64,000 nt of DNA from Branchiostoma floridae (taxonomy: Eukaryota > Chordata > Leptocardii > Amphioxiformes > Branchiostomatidae). Below, piece by piece: positions 1 through 10,700 of this stretch. Position numbers and translations under genes: made by a program. Each line of letters begins with the position of its first letter. Within the stretch, counting starts at the first letter, position 1. The DNA lies in the NCBI RefSeq assembly GCF_000003815.2, contig NC_049982.1:25547508-25611507 (forward strand), in the 5' to 3' direction. Below the pieces are notes generated by a model, which saw nothing but the letters and a program-made list of their open reading frames with translations, made no database searches and was not told the origin of the DNA.

Positions 1-169
1 TTCACATCCAGTTGGAAGGTGCAAAGCTGAATCGGAATGATGGCTGGGAGCTGCCCAAGTCCTACTTACCCTTACTCCGGAAGGAGGCGGGGTGGGGGAC
101 AGAAGATCCACGCAAGTCTTGACCTAGTTCTCGCAACTCTCGCGAGAACTAGGTCACTCCGTGAACAAG

Positions 170-2426
170 ATGGACTGGATAGCCATCGAAAATTTGGAGG
201 TACGTTCTACTTACCTTTGATAAGTCACTGATTGACGAAAAATCCTATTAACCAGAAATCGAGCCATCGTGAATGTTTCATGATTTACAGTATTCATTCT
301 TTCCCCAGGCTGGCTACTGGGTGATCCGCACCTTAAACCAGAGAATCCACCAGGGGAGTGACCGCACCTGTCTGCAGCTGCTGCTGGAGGATGAGCTGCA
401 CAGGATTGGGTGGACCGGACCAATCCAAGTGGGGCTGGAGGGGTGGTGGTTTGCTGAGGAGGAGGGACAGGAAGAGGCAGCAGAGACAGACCAGGAGGGG
501 GAGGAATGGAAGTGGGCAGGAATGATGGAGGAAGAGGTAAGCTCAAATACTAATTGCATTTTGTTTGTATGAAGTATGCACTTGTATTTGCTTATGCCCC
601 CTTCACACGAGAGCACGAACGAACCGGAATGCCGTCGGAATGAAAATTATTTTCTATTCCAGGCAATTCCTGGCAATTCGTATGTGTTCTAACTGCATAA
701 CAGCTATTTGTGCCCGTTCTTTTGGCTAGCCTGAAAGTTTTTGACATGTTAAAAACTGTTGAGCTGCAATCGAAGTGCAGAAATATCGAATGGCATTCAT
801 AGTGAATTTTAAGTGTATTCTAACTATTCTAACTGCAGTCTGACCGCATTCTGCGGCATTCCAACATTATTCGAAACATTTTTATCTCATTCGATGGAGA
901 ACCGAAACGGCAAGCCATCTTGAATCCTGCCTATAGAATATCTGGAATGTAGTCGGAATGTCTAGAATACACTACGAATGGACAGGAATAGAAAGGAATT
1001 TTCATTCTGACGGCTTTCTGACTTATTCCTTCTCGTGTGAAGGGGATATAAGGCCCATTTGGAATTCCCACCCGAATAGCTCCGAATGTGGCACGAAATT
1101 TGCAAATAATTCATTCCGGCTGGTTCTGCTTGATTCCTGCTGATTCGGTTTCAGTGTGAAGGCCCTATTAACATTAACTGGTACATGCACTCTCAAACAT
1201 TTCGGATGTTTAGCAAAGTGCTTTGTGTGTTTTCATAAGATTGTACTTAAAGAATTGTGATTTATCCATTTTTTATAATATTCATAATGTTTTTTTATAG
1301 TGCTTTGTGCCTTTTCATGAAATTTGTACTAATTTCATATATTGTTGATTTGTACAAATGCTTACTAATAAGCACTATCACAAATTGTCATGCAAAAAGA
1401 TGACACACCTTAAGACAATTGTCAGAGTAATAGCAGTTATTTATTTCCTTCCTCCATTTACAGTCATTACCCAGTTCAACAACAGAAGGAGACTCAGGCC
1501 TGCCTGAAGATGTGTCCTCTGTAGCAGCCATGTCCATCGCTTCAGCTGAAGAAGTTGAAGAAGGGCCATTAAAGTGGCGGAGAGCCATACAACAGAAGTA
1601 CAAGGACTCACCTACAGCACAACGTCGCATCAAGTCCTACAGGTCATTGGAGAAAGGAGCAGAAATCCTGACCAACAGTGGGTATACAGATGTGGAAGGA
1701 TTAAAGGCCTTGGTGCTGGGATTCATGCAGAATGACATGTTAATATCACCAGATATCACAAGTAGATATCTGTATGAACAGACATATTTGAGCCTAAATA
1801 AGGTGCAACTGAAACAGCTTACAGCCTCCCAGCTACAGGTCAACCCTATGGACACCACCTGTCTGCTACTGACAGCTATACAACTGCCACATGGAGACAT
1901 CCGAGTGCTGTCCCTGCAGGTTGTGGTTGATACCATCTTACAGCACGGACCTGGAGACTGGCTGTACCAACACCTGCACCACATCTACTGCTACCTAGGG
2001 TGGGCCATATGGAGGGCAAGTCCAAAGCCTCAGACAACAATAACATCACAGGAGACTGACCAAAAAACAAGTTTGGCAGCTTTAGTCCTGTCAGTTATGG
2101 CTAGTTCCCTTATGTACAAGCAGGATCATTTGTACACTGTGTACCTCACAGCCCGAATGTCTAAGGCATTGTTTGAGACAGAAGCAATCAGACAGTTTGA
2201 GCACTACCTCAGGCTGGCACCAGAGTGTGATTACCATGTGCCACTTGCTCACTACTACCTGGCCACCCTGTATGGACATCAGCAGGACAGGCAGAAGGTG
2301 ATTCACCACTTCACCAGGGGGCAGCAGACAGAGGCCAACCGGCTACCTGGGTTCAATAAGGTCCCCAGATCCATCAAAGACTCTGCTAGAAAGGCATATG
2401 AACAAGTCATGGCACCAAAAAATTAA
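170..2426 (+). CDS. Unidentified TPR-like protein, complete 3-exon gene
   Basis: Three exons join without breaking frame: 170-199 (MDWIAIENLE, donor GAG|gtacgt), 309-536 (after ttccccag, donor gaag|gtaagc) and 1464-2426 (after tttacag, stop TAA at 2424). All junctions are phase 0 and the product is about 406 aa. Residues ~11-60 are a helical N-terminal block (AGYWVIRTLNQRI). A glutamate-rich linker follows, then a long helical C-terminal part in which residues ~340-385 (ALFETEAIRQFEHYLRLAP, then PLAHYYLATLYGHQQDR) look like tetratricopeptide-type helical hairpins. There is no signal peptide or membrane segment, so it is probably cytosolic or nuclear. I do not recognise the orthologue and give no function. 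The start is the first in-frame ATG, 30 nt before a consensus donor. It sits directly upstream of, and on the same strand as, the attractin exons, so it may lie inside an attractin intron. Confidence 0.8.
596..1170. mobile_element. Terminal-inverted-repeat element (MITE-like) in intron 2
   Basis: Within the intron 537-1463, the sequence CCCTTCACACGAGA near 599 is answered by TCTCGTGTGAAGGGG ending at 1045. The adjoining GAATGCCGTCGGAATG and CATTCTGACGG also pair. A second, related end (CAGTGTGAAGGCCC) lies at 1152-1165, suggesting a composite or nested element. No coding capacity is visible. Confidence 0.6.
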
Positions 2427-3821
2427 AGATAACAAACTAGTTTTAGGAGTGGTTACAATGTAGGTCATAGGTGTACAATAGCTGTAGAATTTACAAGCAG
2501 ATTGTGACGGGAGACCTGGCGCATCCCTGTCTTGTAATTAGCCAGCGAAAGGGTTTGTCAGCAAGGCAGTCTTTTCCATAATAAGATTGCTGAACCTTGA
2601 ATGGCACATGCACTGTTATTCCAAGAATACTCCCTCATTTTTCAACCATACAGCAATCACAGTACGTATGTCACCTGAGGCACTTACTAGCTCATTGTAT
2701 GACATGGTACCCAATGAACAGTGTTATGTGATTGTCGTTATAACCATTATACTACTCCCAATGTTTTTAAGCAACAGTTCATAATACATTTAATGTCATA
2801 TTGAAGGTTCAAGACATAATGGACAGATATATTTAACAATTAATTGTAATTTGTCAACCACAGGAAATTAGAGGTTACATATTTTCCAAGTGTTTTGACG
2901 CATGCTTCATCACTTACATGTACATGACATGATTGTACCAGTCCAACTTTGAAGAGGATGTCTCTGTGATGACTATCAGTGGTTGTAATGATCTTGTGAT
3001 AGATGATGAGCAAGTATAAGTCAAAACATGCTCAAGTATCTGTATGGAGAAATGTATATATTAAGTGTTCATTGTTATGTATCACATGTAATCATATTGT
3101 GTACCAGTCTGTACACATGTTACACTACAATATTATTAATGGAATATAACAGAGGAGATGTACATGTATTACTGATCACTGACAATAAAGGAAACCATGG
3201 TGTAATAGTAACATCATTGTGAATTAAACTTACTATAGAAACAAGTATTTTAGTCTACGTGTGACATTAGCTGTATTAAATTCTTAGCAATGTATGCAAA
3301 CACTTAAATAGAGCATGATTGACTGGTATCTCCTTTTGTGCTATTCTGTAATCTTGATACTCATTAAGCTTCTTAGAGTTGTTCCTTAAAATTTAAGATC
3401 ACATTTCCAAAACTGTCTGTCGTGATTTATCAACAGAGTAAAAAAGACAACTTGCAATTGTTTTCTTCTATTTGATTTCTATTCCTTTGAAATGTCTTAT
3501 GCAAAGAAATGAATAAAGGCAAGTTTATAGTATTATAATTTCAAGAAAATGTCACAGCAATATTTCAAATTGGAACTTCCTTGTTGGTACATTGTAGTCT
3601 GTAGTTTTGGGGTTGCAGTGCATTGTGGGAATGACCTTTGCCATCCCCCTGGCATATTCCATTTCATGTTATGTTTGACAGCCTATTTGTTTATATATAA
3701 CATTGTGGACCTCTGGCATTTGCTTTCAATAATAGATTTGTAGTCACAGTTTGCCCCTGTAGTCTCTTTATAGAATTACACCGGCTGATAATAATACTGG
3801 ACACAGTTCACTGTTTGAATC
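2427..3821 (+). other. 3' untranslated region and short intergenic stretch
   Basis: No coding exon is recognisable. Canonical AATAAA hexamers at 3184-3189 and 3512-3517 are the likely poly(A) signals of the upstream gene. A SINE tail fragment (GGAGACCTGGCGCATCC) lies near 2510. Confidence 0.45.
2509..2560 (+). repeat. SINE 3'-body fragment
   Basis: GGAGACCTGGCGCATCC followed by a TGTCTTGTAATTAGC-like stretch matches the 3' part of the full SINE at 50375-50712 and another fragment at 63932, showing a dispersed family. Confidence 0.6.
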
Positions 3822-4034
3822 GCACATGTGCAGTGAGCTGCATTGTGGGTAATATGTCAAAGGTGAAGGCCCCTTACTTGTAAACAATTCTTGTCTAGAT
3901 GATTCTTAACGTCGACTAGACAAGAATTGTTTGCAAGTAATGCTTAATATATGTCCAGACATGTTATGTCGCATGGGGCCTCAACTTTGTGACGTTTTAG
4001 CCACAGTGCATCTTACTATGTATGCGCAGTATAA
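3822..4034. mobile_element. Palindromic MITE just upstream of the first attractin exon
   Basis: The outer arms (GTAATATGTCAAAGGTGAAG then GGCCCC; and GGGGCCTCAACTTTGTGACG near 3975) are inverted. Inside lies a near-perfect hairpin, TACTTGTAAACAATTCTTG...CAAGAATTGTTTGCAAGTA (3875-3937). A second copy of the family is at 22363-22548. Confidence 0.65.
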
Positions 4035-4108
4035 ACTGTAAACTGGCTTATTACAAACGTTCCTTTACATACAACCTGCATATTAATGACTGTGATGTTT
4101 GACTCCAG

Positions 4109-4735
4109 AATGTCACAGCTGGCAGCACCTACCTGGCCCAGGTCCTGACTACCAGCCCCACAGGTTTGGCCACTCAGCAATAGTGCTCAACAGGTGAGAC
4201 TAGGAGTTACTCATTGTTCTAACGCTGCAGAAAAGTAGTTCTGTACATGTACATGTACTGTAAAATAATGCCTTTATGTTCACTGAGATTTAAGTGCGCT
4301 GTAGGGAGAAAAAAGAGGGGGGGGGGTAAAAACAACTGGTAGGTCGGAAGAAGACAGAACAAGTGTTTTCGCAGTGAAACCACAGCAATCTTTACATGAC
4401 TTGTATACAATTTAGGACAGAATTCATCATGATAGTACAGAAAATAATATGTGAGCTTGCGAGATCAATATGAATAAACTTTGAGAATTTAAAAATTAAG
4501 AAAAAATGGGAGTGTATAGAATGTGCAGATAAACAGAATGACGAAGAAATCAATTTTCAAGTTACCGGGCTATTGACCCAAAATCAGTTGCTGTCTATTT
4601 TCTAGTATACAATACATTTTGTACTTGGTGTTATGCACATTCAATTTGTATAATCATTATGTCTCTACAGGACCATGGTGGTGTTTGGAGGATTCAACAG
4701 TGTTCTGTTAGGGGACATCCTGATGTATTCCACAG
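4109..4735 (+). CDS. ATRN: Attractin exons: final kelch blade
   Basis: Exon 4109-4193 begins with two nucleotides finishing a codon, then reads CHSWQHLPGPG and RFGHSAIVLN. Exon 4671-4735 reads TMVVFGGFNSVLLGDILMYS. The W-x(2)-LP / FGHSA / FGGF pattern is the last blade of the attractin beta-propeller. It is the most 5' attractin sequence visible; no further kelch exon occurs between 1 and 4108, where a different gene sits. Confidence 0.9.
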
Positions 4736-7700
4736 GTAGAGGTAGCTTTTTTTATAGTACCAGTTTACCAGTTTTCTATTTGTTAGGCTTAACACAGCAG
4801 TTTTGTACATCTCCGAAAAAGAAGTAAGGTCTCCCAAGGGTGTCCAAGTATTGTTTTTGGTGTGCCTGTCTATGCAAGAACTTGCAGTTTGTCCATACTC
4901 TGCCAGATGGAGCTTCTCATTTCTGATTGGCTAATGTTTTGTCAGGTGACTGTGCCATGATAGAAGACGAGGACGTGTGCACCAGTTCCCAGCCCGGCGC
5001 CGTGTGTGTGTGGACGGAGGTCGGCTGTATGGACAGACAGGCGGCCGCACAGCTGGGCGAGACTAGGCAATGTCCACCAATCACAGGTCAGCTATTCTTT
5101 GTATTTCAAACTAGAAAATCCCTCTGTGAATCTCTGTGAAATATTTTGTGTGATTTTTTTGTTTTATTCAATCTTGCTGAATCAGATTCTAATTATAAAT
5201 CTACTTTGAATAAGATCACCTCTTCCTGTCAGTCAATGGTTACACCATTTCCCCTTTACTTCCTGCCATTCTCCAAAGTATTGAAATTACTACCAGGGCA
5301 CAAGCAAACAAACACACATTCAAGCAAATAAACAAACAGGCACACTAAAAACATAAAGATGAGGTTAAATATAAAGCATAATACCAGGCTTCCCTCCAGC
5401 TCACAACGTTACACTGTCCAATTTCCAGTTTCTAGCAACAGTTTCTTCCTCAGACTGCCAAAGTATTAAACTCTCACAATGACAACTGTTTCTCGCCTGT
5501 ATACAATCTTCAAGCCGTAAAAACTAACGTTTGCCGATATCTCTCAGCTCTATAATTTTCTACCATTCATTTCATTTAGTATACTGCCTAGAAGTGGTCG
5601 TAAAGACCTTGCATTGAGCAAACCATTAAAAAAGCTGTACATGTACTTGGCTAATAAATGATTGTGTGTGCCCCCATGCAGGCTCCTGTGGCACCTTTAG
5701 TGACTGTGGCACCTGTGTGACTAGTATACACACCTGTCAGTGGTGTACTGATGACAGCACCTGTAAAACTACCTGTGATGACCAAACAGAGGTAAGTCTG
5801 TCTTAAAGGACCACTAAACTCCAAAAATGGGTGTTACATTCTAAAAGATTGTATCAATGAATACATAAGAAGCCGACAGAATTTCACTTGTGGTGACTTA
5901 CACCATGTGCTTTGTAAAACAGTACGATACTCGCTATCCCCATGCAGACCCTACTTATGCATTCTCTATACATATGATATAGACACTCCTTCAGTATGAA
6001 TATTTTCAGCGTAATTTTTTTGTAATAAGCACACCTAGAAGGTCAGTTGTTAATGACACGCAGTACGTTAAAAGAATCATTCTTTGTCAGACTATGAAAT
6101 TTGTTCAGCAACCTGTAAATACTTAGTGTGATTCTGACCAGTGACTGTTGGTTGTGTCTCCAGGCTGTGTCTAACCTACAGAGCTGCCCAGCAGTTCCAG
6201 TGTGTAACACCTTCAACTGTAACGACTGTCAGGACAGGCCAGGATGCCACTGGCAGGCAGAGGAGTGTAAACTAGGTAGAAAAGCTTAATTTCTTTCATT
6301 TTGGGGCACAAAACCCTCAACACTTTACATCATTCGAAAAAAGCAGTATCATATCATATTCCGTATCCAGTATAAGGGCCCTTCAACTTGACACACCAGT
6401 TTTGCAGGCACGTAGCAAGGCAGTCACTGTTTATATTGCATATCTAACTGCCAGCATTGTTTAAAGCTACATGTATTTTGCCCACAGCCCATTGCACAAT
6501 ATACCTTGAGGAGGCTATGCGTAAACCAGGCTGAGGTTTAAACTTTATTTTGGTGACCTCTAACCAGCTGTCAGCCAATCAGAAATCGCGTGGCCGTGGC
6601 CTTGTTGGAAAGGTGGTCGCTATAAACTATTTCTCTAAATGCATAATGCTTATAGGTCAATAGGAAAAATTCAAGGGACCAACAAAAAATGACCGCAGTG
6701 GCCAGGTGGTCGCTATGCAAAGGCCGCTAAGACAGGTTTGACTGTACAGATAAATCAAATGGCCACCTTCATTACATCACATGTAGGTACTGCAGAAGTT
6801 TCCCCATGTAAGCAGCCCTGTAGCCATCGGTTGGACATTGTGAACTGCACCCAGGCAGACTGTATGTGGTGCAGTAATCAGAAGCGCTGTGTGGACTCCA
6901 ACGCCTACGTGCCATCCTTCCCGTACGGACAGTGTCTGGAGTGGTGCACTAAGGCTGACGGGTGTCCTGGTATGTACACGATAGTCAGCCTACCCACACA
7001 TTCACCCAGTGTTGTACACAAAAGTGTTACCATCATTTCTTCATGCATGACATATTCAATATCTATTGATTGAAACATTAACAATGTCTACTTTGTGGCT
7101 CCAATAGAGATGTGTACTTGAACGACTACTAACATCAGGTACAAATGTTTAAGTACAGGTCTGAATCTGAACAAGTTGGCAAGTAAACTGGTTTTCATGG
7201 AGGATAGAGATATAAATAAATGATGACTGTGGTATGATTTACATGTGTGTCCTATGTGTGTTCAGGTGATTTACATGTGTCCCATGTGTGTACAGGAGAG
7301 TGCAGCAGCCCGCGGACCTGTGAGGCGTGTCAGCAGCAGCCGGAGTGTGGCTGGTGTGATGATTGACATGTGTGTACAGGTGTGATAATTTACATATGTG
7401 TACCATGTGTGTACAGGAGAGTGCAGCAGCCTGCAGACCTGGGAGGCGTGTCAGCAGCAGCCGGAGTGTGGCTGGTGTGATGATTTACATGCGTGTACAG
7501 GTGTGACATGTGTGTCCCATGTGTGTACAGGAGAGTGCAGCAGCCTGCGGACCTGGGAGGCGTGTCAGCAGCAGCCGGAGTGTGGCTGGTGTGATGATTT
7601 ACATGCGTGTACAGGTGTGACATGTGTGTCCCATGTGTGTACAGGAGAGTGCAGCAGCCTGCGGACCTGGGAGGCGTGTCAGCAGCAGCCGGAGTGTGGC

Positions 7701-10700
7701 TGGTGTGATGATTTACATGCGTGTACAGGTGTGACATGTGTGTCCCATGTGTGTACAGGAGAGTGCAGCAGCCTGCGGACCTGCGAGGCGTGTCAGCAGC
7801 AGCCTGAGTGTGGCTGGTGTGATGACGGGAGTCAGACAGGGCTGGGTGGGTGTGTGGAGGGCAGCAGTGCAGGACCCATGGTGGGGGGGTCTGACGGAGA
7901 CTTCCACCTCAACACTACCGTCTGTCCCGCCAGCAGATGGTACTTCACCTCATGTCCTGGTAGGTTAAGTGCACAATGTTTTTTTACCTTTGCCAAGAAG
8001 GTAATTTTTCGGTGCTGTTTGTATATGTTTTCGTCTATGGACAGCTTAAGTTGAGACACTTTGGATGGATGTTAAGGCTATTTGGTATGTGGCTAGGGGT
8101 CGAGAAAACAAAGGTCAAGTTAAACACCTTTCTACGGTACTTCAGAAGAACTTCATATTCACAACATACTGTTGTCACAATTTTCAAGTGGTGGATTACT
8201 TCATATGTGTCCGACTCTACTCTATCTATTAATCTCAGGGCTCGAAATACTGGGTGCATGTGCACCCAGGTGCACCCAAAATTGGAGCTGTGCACCCAAT
8301 TATTTTCTGTGCACCCAAATATTTTATTACGTTTATGTAAAAATATCAAAGTATACTTTATAGTCTAGTGTACATCATATTCTTGACATCTAAGTGACTG
8401 TTAGAAAGACAATAAAAATGTCTGTCATGATACATGTTTAAGAATTTGATAGCTTGTAACTAAGTTTTATTTTTTAGGTCTAAATTACTTCAACTTTTAA
8501 TAAGTGGTGCACCCAAAAAAATTTGGTGCACCCAATTTTTTAAGCTGGGTGCACCAGTGCACCTAATCCCAAAAATGAATTTCGAGCCCTGAATCTTGAA
8601 AACATACATGTATGCCATAGAAAATCTAGCCTGTTATATTGGACAGTGCTCAGTGACCTGCAAATATCTGCCTATTTGTAAAAATGCCCAGTGATTCAAT
8701 AGGACACCTGCAGTATTTTTTTAGCAAAAATGCCCCTGTTAGACTATTTTCTTGTTGTGTGATGCCAGCTTTACAAACAAAACAAGAAGAAAATATGTTG
8801 TTAAAGTTTAGTCCGTAACCCTTGCTGATGACCTGTTGTATTTAACTTCAGAATGCCAGTGTAACGGACACAGTACCTGTAACAACACCAACGTGTGTCA
8901 GCAGTGTCAGGACCTCACACAAGGTAACAAACCTGTATTTCTAGAGCAGCAGAGCCTCCTATTGGACTAGTTCAGTACTGCAATCCTATATCATAGACCA
9001 AGTACATGTAGTCTGCTTGTGGGTATTTTGACCAAACAGCAATGTGAATCCTTCAAAAAAGTATGTCTGTCTGACATGTATGTTTGTTTGTCTTTGTGTG
9101 TTTCCCCACTCCCAAATACATAACTACCCACATCCTAGGCTAGGCATGTAGCATTATGAAGAGGTTTGGAATTTTCAAAAACTTTCAGAAATTTGCAAAG
9201 TTTAAGTTAAACTGTTAAGTTAAATGTGAAATTGACTTTCTATTTTCTATGACTTGAACAAACCACATGAGTTGGGTTAAGGAGAAGAAGGAGGTGAAGT
9301 CTTGCAATGTTTTTTAGTTATCCTGCTACCTCTTGCTCCAACAGGTACTCACTGTGAACAATGTGTGCCTGGATACTACGGAGATGCTACAAATGGTGGG
9401 AATTGCACAGGTAATAGCACAGTCTTTTTTCGAATTGACGAAATGTTGGAGTAATAGGAATGGCAGTAGATTGTATATATTGCTTTTTATTTTTGTCCTA
9501 AAAGTAACTTTTCCACCAAGATTATTGTCCATACCAAGATAACGTCCCTAACTGAAGCTAGGTACTAGTATTCATTTTCATCTGAGTCAAGTAAGGTGTA
9601 AAAAGACTTTTACTAGGTTCAAGATTGTGGCCTGTTGGCAATTCAAACCCAGAACCTTTAGATTTTAAGTGAACAACTCTAACCACTTTGTGTTGTTTTT
9701 CTAGTCTGTCAGTGCCATGGCCATGCAGACTTCTGTAATGCACAGAATGGTGACTGCTTCTGTAACACCAAGGGTATCATTGGCAAAGGCTGTGACAGGT
9801 TGGTAAATTCATATCTTTTTGCAGCTTTGCAGCTCACGGTTGAAACAATTTTTAGTCCTCTATGAATATATTGGAAACATATTAGTTAATATGGTGTTAT
9901 AGATATGCAGTGGAGTGGTCACGGCAAAAACCGCAGAAGGAAAAACAAACATTTATAGATATACATTAAAGAATTGCTGGAAGATGCACTGTGCAACCTT
10001 AGGGTTATATACAGTCATGTACATGCCATTCTTAGAATAGTTGAACTGTAATTTCCAACAAAAATTTTCAACTGCACAGCATCAGTCTTTGTCAAGGAAT
10101 GAACATGCCATGTTGTACATTTGTACAGTTGTTTATGATGAGAAATTATTTTAAAAAAGATGTTTTATGAATAAGAGGTAATTGCTTTTTTGCAGATGTG
10201 ACGTCAGTCATCGCTACTTTGGGGATGCAGTCACAGGAACATGTTATTGTGAGTGGATTGCATTCAATCAAATCAATAAAATTATTTACGCAATAGCCGA
10301 GGGTAGAGTGTTTGCCAGCATTTAGACGGTTGAGGGGTTCGAAAATCAACCCCGGTTGAATTATATTATAGACTAGAAAAATAGTACAAAATGTACATAC
10401 TCTGCTTTCTCTGCTTAATGTGTATATAGAAGAGTATATATTGAACACACTCCACTACCAGTGGTCTAGTACTGCAGTGCCTTGATAGCCAAAGGGCTAT
10501 GGATACGGAGATAGACAACACCTTTATATTTTGACAATGTGAATGATTGTAAATTTAGATTTGGGAAATATTGCTTACAATAGTTTCTTATGATTGATTG
10601 ATTGATTAAAGCATTTGTGTAAAAGAAAAAAGCCTTGCAATGTTAGGGTCAATTATTGCTGTATTGTTGACAAATCGACAAAAAACCTTTGAACAAGTCA

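Noticed and set aside
3028-3222. Short ORF in the 3' flank of the TPR-like gene
   Set aside because: A+T-rich 64-codon frame with no splice context or recognisable domain, overlapping a poly(A) signal.
7390-7737. 115-aa minus-strand repeated ORF (HTSHTPAAADTPPRSAGCC)
   Set aside because: Antisense shadow of the 114-bp exon array.
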